Part shown: piece after piece, positions 14,861-21,759 of the stretch
How positions within the stretch are numbered: the first letter of the stretch is position 1
How the letters are laid out: each line of letters opens with the position of its first letter
Assembly: GCA_023444445.1 (NCBI GenBank)
Contig: JAEXMK010000229.1
Coordinates: forward strand, 1-22,896
Length of the DNA stretch: 22,896 nt
Direction: 5' to 3'
From: Pseudomonadota bacterium
Lineage (GTDB): Bacteria > Pseudomonadota > Alphaproteobacteria > Rhizobiales > Rhizobiaceae
The notes under the pieces: generated by a model
Told to the model about the DNA's origin: nothing
Seen by the model: only the letters and a program-made list of their open reading frames with translations
Databases searched by the model: none
Made by a program: the position numbers and the translations under genes

Positions 14861-14872
14861 CAGAGCCTGCCT

Positions 14873-15229
14873 TCAGCTTTCCGGCCGCGTGGCGATGAAA
14901 AGCGCGGAGCCGAGCATGACGGCGGCGACGATTGTCGCCCGCAGTGGCGGCGGCTCGCTCAGAAACCAGAAGGCGGCGTAACTCACCGTCATGGCTGAAA
15001 GCGCGGCGATCTTGGCGTGGCGGGCAATTGCACCGCGTTCGCGCCAGCGTCGCAACGAAGGGCCAAACCTGGGGTGGGACAGCAGCCAGGCTTCAAGCCT
15101 TGGCGAAGAACGGGAAAAACACCAGAGAGCCAGAAGCAGGAACGGCGTGGTTGGCAACACGGGAAGAAACGCGCCGACAATGCCGGTCGCGACCATCAGC
15201 CAGCCAAGACAGAGGTATAAAAGGCGCAT
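14873..15229 (-). CDS. YbaN-like inner-membrane protein (DUF454)
   Basis: The 118-residue membrane protein matches the DUF454/YbaN pattern: an N-terminal segment with LGWLMVATGIVGAFLPVLPT, then TPFLLLALWCFSRSSPRLEA, a short basic region (LRRWRERGAIARHAK), and two C-terminal membrane helices. About four helices are expected in total. Function is unknown, although members often lie near iron or heme genes, as here next to hmuV. It converges on hmuV with a 12-nt gap, so the two are not co-transcribed. The start at 15229 places the first helix right at the N-terminus, as is usual for the family. Confidence 0.85.
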   Translation of the reverse strand: MRLLYLCLGWLMVATGIVGAFLPVLPTTPFLLLALWCFSRSSPRLEAWLLSHPRFGPSLRRWRERGAIARHAKIAALSAMTVSYAAFWFLSEPPPLRATIVAAVMLGSALFIATRPES

Positions 15230-15434
15230 GCCTAGGCGGTATCATGAGTTCACCACTCAGGATAGAGCGGTGGGCTCAAAACCATGGGGTCCCTTTGCCG
15301 CATGTCCCGGCCGCACCACAAATACCAGGGGTTTTTGCCATCACATTTGCCGTGATTGGGCGGGTCTGTCCTGCCTTAACGTGCCTTTAGGGTTGAAAGC
15401 GCAGCGCGCAATCCTTATTCCCTTGGGCCGCGAT

Positions 15435-15453
15435 GCCCGGAGCATAACCGGGC
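15435..15453. promoter_or_regulatory. Leader hairpin before the VOC gene
   Basis: GCCCGG and CCGGGC pair around a 7-nt loop, ending 27 nt before the ATG at 15481. It is small and has no T-run. The rest of the 251-bp gap (15230-15480) shows no gene and should hold the two divergent promoters. Confidence 0.3.
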
Positions 15454-15480
15454 CGTCAACAGGAAGAAGAAGGAAACGCC

Positions 15481-15876
15481 ATGGCCAAGCTGATCCACTC
15501 GATGGTCCGGGTGCTGGACGAAAAGCGTTCGGTGGAATTTTACAGACAGGCTTTCGGGCTTGAGATTGCGGAACGCGCCGAGTTCGAGAATTTCACGCTG
15601 ATTTATCTCAGCAATGCCGAGGGCGATTTTGAACTGGAACTGACGGTCAACCGGGGTCGCGAAGTGCCCTATGCGCTGGGCGACGGTTATGGCCATCTCG
15701 CCGTTAGTGTTGCCGATGTCGACAGCGAGCATCAGCGTTTCGTTGAGATCGGGCTTTCTCCCGGCAAGATCATCGACGCGGACTATAAGGGTCAGCCTTT
15801 CGCAAAATACTTTTTCATCTGCGATCCGGATGGTTACAAGATCGAAGTGCTGCAACGCGGCAACCGGTTCAAATAA
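15481..15876 (+). CDS. VOC-family glyoxalase I-like protein
   Basis: The 131-residue product has the paired beta-alpha-beta modules of the vicinal-oxygen-chelate fold. The four metal ligands of glyoxalase I are in place: H6 (LIHSMVRV), E53 (FELELTVN), H72 (GHLAVSV) and E122 (YKIEVLQ). Glyoxalase I converts the methylglyoxal-glutathione adduct to S-lactoylglutathione in the cytoplasm, so this is a good candidate for that activity (gloA-like). Other VOC enzymes share the ligands, so the substrate is not certain. AGAAGGAAA precedes the ATG. It lies 18 nt before ung on the same strand, so the two may be co-transcribed. Confidence 0.88.
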   Translation: MAKLIHSMVRVLDEKRSVEFYRQAFGLEIAERAEFENFTLIYLSNAEGDFELELTVNRGREVPYALGDGYGHLAVSVADVDSEHQRFVEIGLSPGKIIDADYKGQPFAKYFFICDPDGYKIEVLQRGNRFK

Positions 15877-15894
15877 GCTCTGATGGAGGCGGGC

Positions 15895-16608
15895 ATGGCA
15901 GAGGCAGGCGTCAAACTCGAAGACAGCTGGAAGCGCGTTCTTTCCGGTGAATTCGCCAGCCCCTATATGCTGAAGCTGAGAGAGTTCCTGCTTGCCGAAA
16001 AGACCGCCGGCAAGCGCATCTTTCCCAAGGGCGCGGAATATTTCCGCGCTCTAGATCTGACGCCGCTCGATGAGGTCAAGGTCGTCATTCTAGGGCAGGA
16101 CCCCTATCACGGCGCCGGCCAGGCGCATGGGCTGTGCTTTTCCGTCCAGCCCGGCGTGCGCATTCCGCCCTCGCTCGTCAATATCTACAAGGAATTGCAG
16201 GCCGATCTCGGCATTCGCCCGGTCAAACACGGTTTTCTGGAAAGCTGGGCGAAGCAGGGCGTGTTGCTGCTCAACAGCGTGCTGACGGTGGAAGAGGCCC
16301 GTGCCGCCTCACATCAAGGGCAGGGCTGGGAAAAATTCACCGACGCGGTCATCCGCGCGGTGAACGAGGAATGCGACCATGTCGTCTTTCTGCTCTGGGG
16401 CTCCTATGCCCAGAAGAAGGCGGCCTTCGTGGACCAGCGCAAGCACCTCGTGCTGCGTTCGCCGCATCCGTCGCCGCTTTCGGCCCATAACGGCTTTTTC
16501 GGCAACGGCCATTTTTCCAAGGCCAACGCCTTTCTCGTTTCCCATGGCCGCGAGCCTATCGACTGGCAATTGCCTGATCTCGCGGAAAACGACAAAAACC
16601 TTCTTTAA
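15895..16608 (+). CDS. ung: Uracil-DNA glycosylase, family 1
   Basis: The 237-residue enzyme removes uracil from DNA to start base-excision repair. The family 1 signatures are intact: the water-activating motif [13 protein letters not shown] with catalytic D69, and the DNA-intercalation loop [13 protein letters not shown] with H191. I chose ATG at 15895, with GGAGG at 15885-15889 giving a 5-nt spacing; the ATG at 15883 lies before that site and is less likely. The length is usual. It follows the glyoxalase-like gene closely and may share its transcript, although the two functions are unrelated. Confidence 0.97.
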   Translation: MAEAGVKLEDSWKRVLSGEFASPYMLKLREFLLAEKTAGKRIFPKGAEYFRALDLTPLDEVKVVILGQDPYHGAGQAHGLCFSVQPGVRIPPSLVNIYKELQADLGIRPVKHGFLESWAKQGVLLLNSVLTVEEARAASHQGQGWEKFTDAVIRAVNEECDHVVFLLWGSYAQKKAAFVDQRKHLVLRSPHPSPLSAHNGFFGNGHFSKANAFLVSHGREPIDWQLPDLAENDKNLL

Positions 16609-16678
16609 ATACTCATAAATACCTTTGCGCTTTGTCGATCCCGGGGTTAAAGATAACCGGACTACAAAGTGAAGGATT

Positions 16679-17755
16679 ATGCCCGTGTCTCTCCTGTCTG
16701 CTGAAACCTTTGTTTCGCTGCCCGATCCGCTGTCGGTTGTCGATGCCTTTGAGGACCATTTTTCCGAACATATGGAAATGGAGCGCGAGGGGGCGACGGT
16801 GCGGTTCAAGACGGAGTATGGCCATGGCAGCTTCAGCGCCGAAGGTGGCCGGTTTGCCGCGCAGGTGAACTGCGTTTCCGAACATATATTAACGTCGGTC
16901 AAGGCCATGGTGGCCGAGCACATTGCGGAGTTTTCCGGTGAGACGGCGCTGGATTTCCGTTGGAGCGGCCATGGCGCCGAACAGAGAGAACTGCCCAATC
17001 TTTTCCGCGGCAAGGTCGCGCGCACCTATAACCTGACGCCGCATATGCGCCGGCTGGTCGTGTCCGTCGAAAGCGGCATCGAAAGGCTGCTGACCGGCGG
17101 CATGCATGTGCGCCTGCTGCTGGTGCCGGATCAGGCTCGTGCGCCGGTCTGGCCCTATCTCGCCCCCACCGGCGCGATCATCTGGCCGGAGGGCGATGAT
17201 CTTCTCACACGGCGTGTCTATACCATCCGTTCCGGCGATATCGGCCGCGGCGAAGTGGATATCGATTTCGTCATGCATGAGGGTGACCATATGCCGGGTG
17301 CCACCTTCGGCGCGACGGCGAAGCCTGGCGATGTTCTCGGTATCATCGGCCCGAGCGGCGTCTGCCCGGAAGCCGAGCGTTACGTTTTTGCCGGCGATGA
17401 AACCGCGCTGCCGGTGATGCTGCGCATGGCAGCCGAGATGCCTGCCGGCAAGACGCTCAGGGTCTATGCCGAAATCGACAACGAGGCCGAGCGGCAGGAG
17501 GTGGTCTGCGCGGCCGATGTCGAATGGACATGGCTTTATCGTCGCGGCAAGCCCGCCGGCACCTCCGGTCTCATCGAAAAGGCGCTGCGCGCGCATGCAT
17601 GGAGTGCGGACCACGACGGCCTGCATGTCTTTGCCGCCTGCGAAAAATCAGAGGCAAGAGCGGTAAAATCCTTTCTGACCGATGAAATCGGTTTCCCCAA
17701 GGCGTCCTTGCGTGCCGTGGGTTACTGGACCATGGGCGCCGCCGACGATCACTGA
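16679..17755 (+). CDS. DUF2218-SIP fusion, siderophore-interacting (ferric reductase) protein
   Basis: The 358-residue protein has two parts. Residues 1-95 form a DUF2218 domain (VVDAFEDHFSEHMEME region). Residues about 104-350 form a siderophore-interacting flavoprotein: an FAD-binding barrel with RVYTIR at 179-184, then a nucleotide-binding-like domain with the family motif GDETALP at 239-245, ending GYWTMG. SIP proteins reduce ferric siderophores in the cytoplasm to free the iron. The DUF2218 part is small and of unknown role, possibly a regulator or substrate binder. GAAGGA precedes the ATG. It stands alone, 70 nt after ung and 162 nt before the next gene. Its place near hmuTUV fits iron metabolism, but no RirA-type box was recognised upstream. 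Confidence 0.92.
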   Translation: MPVSLLSAETFVSLPDPLSVVDAFEDHFSEHMEMEREGATVRFKTEYGHGSFSAEGGRFAAQVNCVSEHILTSVKAMVAEHIAEFSGETALDFRWSGHGAEQRELPNLFRGKVARTYNLTPHMRRLVVSVESGIERLLTGGMHVRLLLVPDQARAPVWPYLAPTGAIIWPEGDDLLTRRVYTIRSGDIGRGEVDIDFVMHEGDHMPGATFGATAKPGDVLGIIGPSGVCPEAERYVFAGDETALPVMLRMAAEMPAGKTLRVYAEIDNEAERQEVVCAADVEWTWLYRRGKPAGTSGLIEKALRAHAWSADHDGLHVFAACEKSEARAVKSFLTDEIGFPKASLRAVGYWTMGAADDH

Positions 17756-17917
17756 CATGGCCTGCCCAGCCGGTTGAACAGTCGATTTTATCGTTCACTG
17801 ATCGAGAACAATCCGTTCCTGCCGTCCGCTCTATGCCTGAGGCGGCTCTGACCCCATGTTTACGCCATGAACAGAGCGGGCCCTATTGCGAGGCCTGCCA
17901 GGCAAAAGGGGTTTATC

Positions 17918-18862
17918 ATGCTCAACCAGATCAAAGGCCTGCACCACGTTACGTCGATGGCGGCGAGCGCACGCGAGAATAATGGCTTTTTCACCGATAC
18001 GCTCGGCCTGCGCCGGGTGAAGAAGACGGTCAATTTCGACGCGCCTGACGTCTATCATCTCTATTATGGCGATGAAGTCGGCACGCCCGGCTCCGTCATG
18101 ACCTATTTCCCGTTCCCGCATATTGCCCGCGGCCGTCCCGGCACCGGCGAAGTGGGCACGACGCTGTTTTCCGTTCCGGAAGGGTCGCTTGGCTACTGGC
18201 AGGAGCGTCTTTCAAAGTCCGGCGTGGATGGTCTGAAGTCGGACGAAGCCTTTGGCAACAAGCGCCTGCACTTTGCCGGGCCTGACGGAGACGGTTTTGC
18301 GCTGGTCGAGGTCAGGGATGACAATCGCGCGCAATGGACCGGCAATGGCGTCGGTGAGGATCAGGCGATCCATGGTTTCCAGGGAGCCTCCTTGCGTCTC
18401 CGCGACGAAGGCGCGACCGCCGAACTGTTGAAATTCATGGGGTATCAGGAAGTGGACCGTCAGGACGGCGTGCTGCGCCTCGCAATGCCCGGCGGTAACG
18501 GTGCCGATGTCGTCGACATCGAAACCATGCCGAATATCTCAGGCGCAAGACTGGGCGCAGGCTCGGTGCATCACCTGGCTTTTGCAGTCGAAAACCGTGA
18601 AAAGCAGCTGGAAGTGCGCAAGGCGCTGATGGATACCGGTTACCAGGTAACTCCGGTCATCGACCGCGATTATTTCTGGGCGATCTATTTCTGCACGCCC
18701 GGCGGCGTGTTGTTCGAGGTGGCCACCAACGAGCCCGGTTTCGACCGCGACGAGGATACTGCCCATCTCGGCGAGGCGCTGAAGCTGCCCACCCAGCATG
18801 CGCATCTGCGCCCCGTGCTGGAAAAGCAGCTAGAGCCGCTGGGTGACGAGAAGGCGGTTTAA
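17918..18862 (+). CDS. MhqO-like ring-cleaving dioxygenase (VOC family)
   Basis: The 314-residue product is a two-module VOC protein of the MhqO/PcpA type. Such enzymes open hydroquinone or catechol rings with Fe(II), and MhqO in Bacillus is induced by quinones. Likely metal ligands are H9 (GLHHVTS), H218 (SVHHLAFAVE) and E267 (VLFEVATNEP). I chose ATG at 17918 because AAAAGGGG lies 6 nt upstream and the product then begins as the family does; the ATG at 17867 would add 17 unlikely residues. An MhqD-like hydrolase follows on the same strand after a RIME-like palindrome, the same pair of functions found together in the Bacillus mhq genes. The natural substrate is unknown. Confidence 0.88.
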   Translation: MLNQIKGLHHVTSMAASARENNGFFTDTLGLRRVKKTVNFDAPDVYHLYYGDEVGTPGSVMTYFPFPHIARGRPGTGEVGTTLFSVPEGSLGYWQERLSKSGVDGLKSDEAFGNKRLHFAGPDGDGFALVEVRDDNRAQWTGNGVGEDQAIHGFQGASLRLRDEGATAELLKFMGYQEVDRQDGVLRLAMPGGNGADVVDIETMPNISGARLGAGSVHHLAFAVENREKQLEVRKALMDTGYQVTPVIDRDYFWAIYFCTPGGVLFEVATNEPGFDRDEDTAHLGEALKLPTQHAHLRPVLEKQLEPLGDEKAV

Positions 18863-18899
18863 ACGCTGCGATTGCTTTGGGCAGAACATAGCCGCGTCT

Positions 18900-19022
18900 T
18901 TCTTCTCCCCGGCGGGGAGAAGGTGGCCCGAAGGGACGGATGAGGGGGCAACGCCAGCGATAGACCGCACCCTTGCCCCCTCATCCCGCTGCCGCGACCT
19001 TCTCCCCCTGGGGGAGAAGAAA
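18900..19022. repeat. RIME-like palindromic element
   Basis: The element has three nested symmetric parts. Hairpin CTTCTCCCC-ggc-GGGGAGAAG (18902-18922) starts it and the near-identical CTTCTCCCCC-t-GGGGGAGAAG (18999-19019) ends it. Between them GGATGAGGGGGCAA (18938-18951) pairs perfectly over 14 bp with TTGCCCCCTCATCC (18973-18986). The left half therefore also pairs with the right half. This matches what I recall of RIME intergenic mosaic elements of rhizobia. It lies between the mhqO-like and mhqD-like genes. Confidence 0.82.
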
Positions 19023-19116
19023 CAAGTGGCATCCGCTTAATCCACATGATTGCGCCGCCTGGCTGAAAAAGCCGCGCGGCATCTCTGAACTTCCTCCTTC
19101 GAGAAAGGATTCTCCC

Positions 19117-19731
19117 ATGTCCAAGGACAGCTATTTCCACAAATCCCGCGCTGGCACGGCCGGTGCGCCGCTTTTCCTCGTGCTGCATGGCACGGGTGGC
19201 GATGAGAACCAGTTCTTCGATTTTGGCGCGCGGCTCTTGCCGCAGGCCACCATTCTCTCACCGGTCGGCGATGTTTCCGAACATGGCGCGGCGCGTTTCT
19301 TCCGGCGAACGGGTGAGGGCGTTTACGACATGGCCGATCTTGCCCGGGCAACCGAGAAGCTGGCGGATTTCGTCAAGGCGAACCGGGACTATTATCAGGC
19401 CGGGCCGATCATCGGCCTTGGTTTTTCCAATGGCGCGAATATTCTCGCCAATGTGCTGATCGAGCAGCCCGAGCTCTTCGATGCGGCAATCCTGATGCAT
19501 CCACTCATCCCGTTCGAGCCGAAGATTTCTCCGGCAAAACCCACGCGCCGGGTGCTGATCACGGCGGGCGAGCGTGATCCGATTTGCCCGGTGCCGCTGA
19601 CCAAGGCGCTGGAAGAGAGCCTGAAGGCCCAGGGCGGCACGGTGGAAACCATGTTGCACCCGGGCGGGCATGAAATCCGCTCCGGTGAGATCGATGCGGT
19701 GAGGGCATTTCTGGCGGTTTATGGGGAGTAG
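19117..19731 (+). CDS. MhqD-like alpha/beta hydrolase (phospholipase/carboxylesterase family)
   Basis: The 204-residue protein is an alpha/beta hydrolase of the carboxylesterase/MhqD group. The oxyanion segment is LVLHGTGGDENQF, and the likely catalytic triad is S104 in GLGFSNGAN, D154 in GERDPICP and H185 in HPGGHEI. It is cytoplasmic, with no signal peptide. The ATG at 19117 follows AAAGGA by 7 nt; the open frame upstream runs through the RIME-like repeat and is not coding. With the upstream MhqO-like dioxygenase it may act on quinone-derived or ester compounds. Co-transcription is possible, but the 254-nt gap with its large hairpin could reduce or uncouple expression. Confidence 0.9.
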   Translation: MSKDSYFHKSRAGTAGAPLFLVLHGTGGDENQFFDFGARLLPQATILSPVGDVSEHGAARFFRRTGEGVYDMADLARATEKLADFVKANRDYYQAGPIIGLGFSNGANILANVLIEQPELFDAAILMHPLIPFEPKISPAKPTRRVLITAGERDPICPVPLTKALEESLKAQGGTVETMLHPGGHEIRSGEIDAVRAFLAVYGE

Positions 19732-19740
19732 ATGACCACC

Positions 19741-19857
19741 TCCGTCATGCCGGACCTGATCCGGCATCCAGCCACGGCGCGTCTGCGCCGTCAAAGGAGT
19801 CTTTCGCTATCAAGGACTTGATCGCGCTGGACCCCGGATCTAGTCCGGGGTGACGGA
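19741..19857. repeat. Palindromic intergenic repeat, copy A (117 bp)
   Basis: Its ends TCCGTCA and TGACGGA are inverted. The left arm has hairpin GCCGGACC-TGAT-CCGGC and the right arm CCCCGGA-TCTAG-TCCGGGG, and each arm also pairs with the other over about 30 bp. It shares TCCAGCC, GCGTCT, GGAGTC and AAGGACTTG, in order and at similar spacing, with copy B at 5201-5319. It sits just past the mhqD-like stop and may serve as an end-of-transcript structure. Confidence 0.8.
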
Positions 19858-19913
19858 AAGGTAGGTGATCCACTATTCCGCGTTACACGCGAAAAATGGT
19901 CCTGGCCCCCGCC

Positions 19914-20498
19914 TCAACGATACCCACACTGCTGCAACTGCGCCTCGTAACGCAGCGCCATGTTGGCGGAGCGGCGGGCGGCTTTCTGGACGGCGGAATT
20001 GTTGCGCCAGCTGCCTTTCGCATAACCGGCATGGCCGGAATAATAAGCGAGGTAGAGATTGTAGGGGTCGTTCAGGGCAATGCCGTTTTCGCGCCGGCTC
20101 TTGGCGTGGTACCAGCCAACGAAGTGGATCGCATCGGTGAAATCGGTGCGGCTTGCCGACCAGCGGCCGGTTTCGCGCTTGTAGACCTCCCAGGTGCCGT
20201 CAAGCGCCTGGGCATAACCATAGGCTGTCGACTGCCGTGTCCAGGGAATGAAGCCCAAAAGCTTGGTGCGGGGTGGTCGCGCATAGGGGCGGAAGGCGGA
20301 TTCGGTATAGATCGTCGCCATCATGACGGGCACCGGCACGCCGAACTCGCGCTCGGCCGCCTTCGCATCGCGCCGCCAATTGTTGAAGATGCCGTTCCGC
20401 TGCTCGAAAATTGCACAGGCATTGGTGACCTGCGACGGGGCGGTGGCGCAGCCGGCCAAAACGAGCATCAGGAAAACAACGGCCAATACGCCACGCAT
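19914..20498 (-). CDS. Lytic-transglycosylase-like lipoprotein
   Basis: The 194-residue lipoprotein has a signal peptide with lipobox LAGC and lipidated Cys17. The mature part looks like an SLT/lysozyme-type domain: the likely catalytic glutamate is E66 in MMATIYTESAFRP, followed by the AYGYAQALDGTW segment typical of lytic transglycosylases and a late NLYLAYYSGHAGY. These enzymes cleave the glycan strands of peptidoglycan from the outer membrane. I chose ATG at 20498, with AAGGG 7 nt upstream and the signal peptide immediately after; the frame to 20540 adds 14 residues without a ribosome site. The protein is short for the family, so it is essentially the catalytic domain alone. It has no operon partners. 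Confidence 0.85.
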   Translation of the reverse strand: MRGVLAVVFLMLVLAGCATAPSQVTNACAIFEQRNGIFNNWRRDAKAAEREFGVPVPVMMATIYTESAFRPYARPPRTKLLGFIPWTRQSTAYGYAQALDGTWEVYKRETGRWSASRTDFTDAIHFVGWYHAKSRRENGIALNDPYNLYLAYYSGHAGYAKGSWRNNSAVQKAARRSANMALRYEAQLQQCGYR

Positions 20499-21112
20499 AA
20501 CGGAACCCTTTCGTTCCGCCATTCTTAAATTGCTAACCATTAACGTCGGGTTTTAAGACAAGGTTAATTCAAATGCCGCCGATTAGGCGGCCGTTAACCC
20601 CCTGAAAATTCCTGTGGCCGGGATGGGGCGAAACCAGGCGCCGCGTGTCTCTATCCACCCTTTTCTGGAATTTGTTGATCCCCGCGCATCCCCGCTGCCG
20701 CGGGTTAAGATAAGCTTGTTTCCATTCCGGTCATCAAGCGTGCGCGCGGCGCAAGGTGGGCGGGGCAGGCAGCCGAGACCGGGGAATTTCCCAATGTCAC
20801 GGGCGCGGCGGCCGGCAGGTGTCCATCCTTCAAACAGGAACCGGTTTGATGGCTGGGTCACAGGCTAAATGTCGGAGCCGGGGCCGCATCGTCTGCAAAA
20901 CCCTGCAATACCATATGATATCCCCGCAGCGATGCGGCCCTATCACCGTTGTCTAAAATGAAAAACGATAAAATTGTAGCAATCGGCTTAAAGCGGCTGA
21001 AAACAGTGCTGTGCCATTGTGGGATCACAGACGGGGAGTGGCCTTTGCAAAAGGCGCTCCGAAAACGAAATCGAGACCGGCACAAGCCGGCGGATCGCAA
21101 ACGGGGTATGAA
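20499..21112. other. 614-bp gap without a convincing gene
   Basis: The two overlapping open frames at 20583-20861 (minus) and 20614-20868 (plus) both begin with GTG, have no ribosome site and read as composition-driven. The gap contains a small hairpin GCCGCC-gatta-GGCGGC (20575-20591), an imperfect hairpin around 20820-20852, and a strong hairpin at 20881-20940. The AT-rich part at 20945-21000 probably holds the promoter of the gene at 21113. A non-coding RNA is possible, but I could not match it to a known family. Confidence 0.5.
20881..20940. repeat. Strong 60-nt hairpin in the gap
   Basis: GGGCCGCATCG (20881-20891) and CGATGCGGCCC (20930-20940) pair perfectly over 11 bp. The stem then continues with CTGC (20893-20896) and GCAG (20926-20929) past one bulged T. 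The loop contains a CATATG palindrome. No T-run follows on either strand. Confidence 0.65.
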
Positions 21113-21646
21113 ATGCTGAAGAAGATTATTGCTGCCGCCATCTGCGGAATTGCCATCGCTTCCATGTCCACCCATGCCGATGCGGCGGGTGCTGCCGGTT
21201 TTGCCCGCGGATTTGCCGCCGTCGAGAAGTCTGCCGTGACGCAGATCGGTATTTCTCCCCGGGATGGTTTCGATGGCTGTGTTCTTTCCGCCGGTCAGTG
21301 CGTCTCGACGATTGCTGCACCGCTGACGGCTGAGCGCCGCGAAGAGCTGCTGCGCGTCAACCGTGATGTGAACGCCACCATGGGTGCGCTCGATGATTAT
21401 TTCTCCGGTTTCGCAGGTGATGTTCCGGCAACGTCGTCGGTAAGCCTGGGCGATTGCGGTGACTGCGCCGCGATCAAGCGCACGGCTCTTGCCGGTGCTG
21501 GCTGGTCTTCCAATGCGCTGCGCGTCGCCTTTTCACTGAACAATGACGGATCGCTCGAAAAGGTGCTGATCGTCACCACTGACAAGGGCGATATCGTGCT
21601 GGGCAACGCCGCCTTTTCGTCTGAGCGCCGTGAAACCGCGCTCTGA
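21113..21646 (+). CDS. Transglutaminase-like cysteine peptidase homologue, apparently degenerate
   Basis: The 177-residue secreted protein has a signal peptide (MLKKIIAAAICGIAIASMS, cleaved near ADA-A). The C-terminal half resembles the BTLCP (bacterial transglutaminase-like cysteine proteinase) family: NRDVNATMGALDDYF, then GDCGDCAAIKRTALAGAGW and a terminal LIVTTDKGDIVLGN. The nucleophile position C115 is kept. By the family pattern as I remember it, the His (GHAVL) is replaced by K150 in GSLEKVLI, and the Asp (VLDN) by G164 in VLGN. It may be a catalytically dead pseudoenzyme that binds instead of cutting. I chose ATG at 21113, with GGGG 6 nt upstream; the frame from 21011 adds 34 unlikely residues. 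Its transcript ends at the hairpin at 21713-21759. Confidence 0.78.
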   Translation: MLKKIIAAAICGIAIASMSTHADAAGAAGFARGFAAVEKSAVTQIGISPRDGFDGCVLSAGQCVSTIAAPLTAERREELLRVNRDVNATMGALDDYFSGFAGDVPATSSVSLGDCGDCAAIKRTALAGAGWSSNALRVAFSLNNDGSLEKVLIVTTDKGDIVLGNAAFSSERRETAL

Positions 21647-21657
21647 GCTTTAATTTC

Positions 21658-21687
21658 AGCATCGGAAATCTTTCTGGATCCGATGCT
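21658..21687. repeat. Inverted repeat after the BTLCP-like gene
   Basis: AGCATCGGA (21658-21666) and TCCGATGCT (21679-21687) form a perfect 9-bp stem starting 11 nt past the stop. No T-run follows, so it is a 3'-end structure ahead of the real terminator. Confidence 0.5.
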
Positions 21688-21712
21688 TCACTGCTTATGC
21701 CTGCCAGACTGC

Positions 21713-21759
21713 GCCGGTTTTCCTGATCTCTGTTGGTTCAGGAAACCGGCGATTTTTTT
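21713..21759 (+). terminator. Rho-independent terminator of the BTLCP-like gene, overlapping the eamA coding end
   Basis: GCCGGTTTTCCTGA (21713-21726) pairs with TCAGGAAACCGGC (21738-21750), one base bulged, then GA and seven T (21753-21759). The right arm and T-run are also the last codons of the convergent EamA gene: the TCA at 21738 is its stop read on the minus strand, and the T-run encodes its lysines. Confidence 0.85.

Noticed and set aside
18900..19857. CRISPR array
   Set aside because: The repeats here are palindromic elements, not short direct repeats with regular spacers.
20583..20868. Two overlapping open frames on opposite strands in the 614-bp gap
   Set aside because: Both start with GTG, lack ribosome sites, and read as arginine/proline-rich translations of GC-rich non-coding DNA. 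Neither resembles a known family.
20750..20870. Possible known RNA (6S, RNase P, SRP, tmRNA or cobalamin riboswitch)
   Set aside because: The region folds, but I could not find the conserved cores of these families on either strand. I kept only the hairpin observation.
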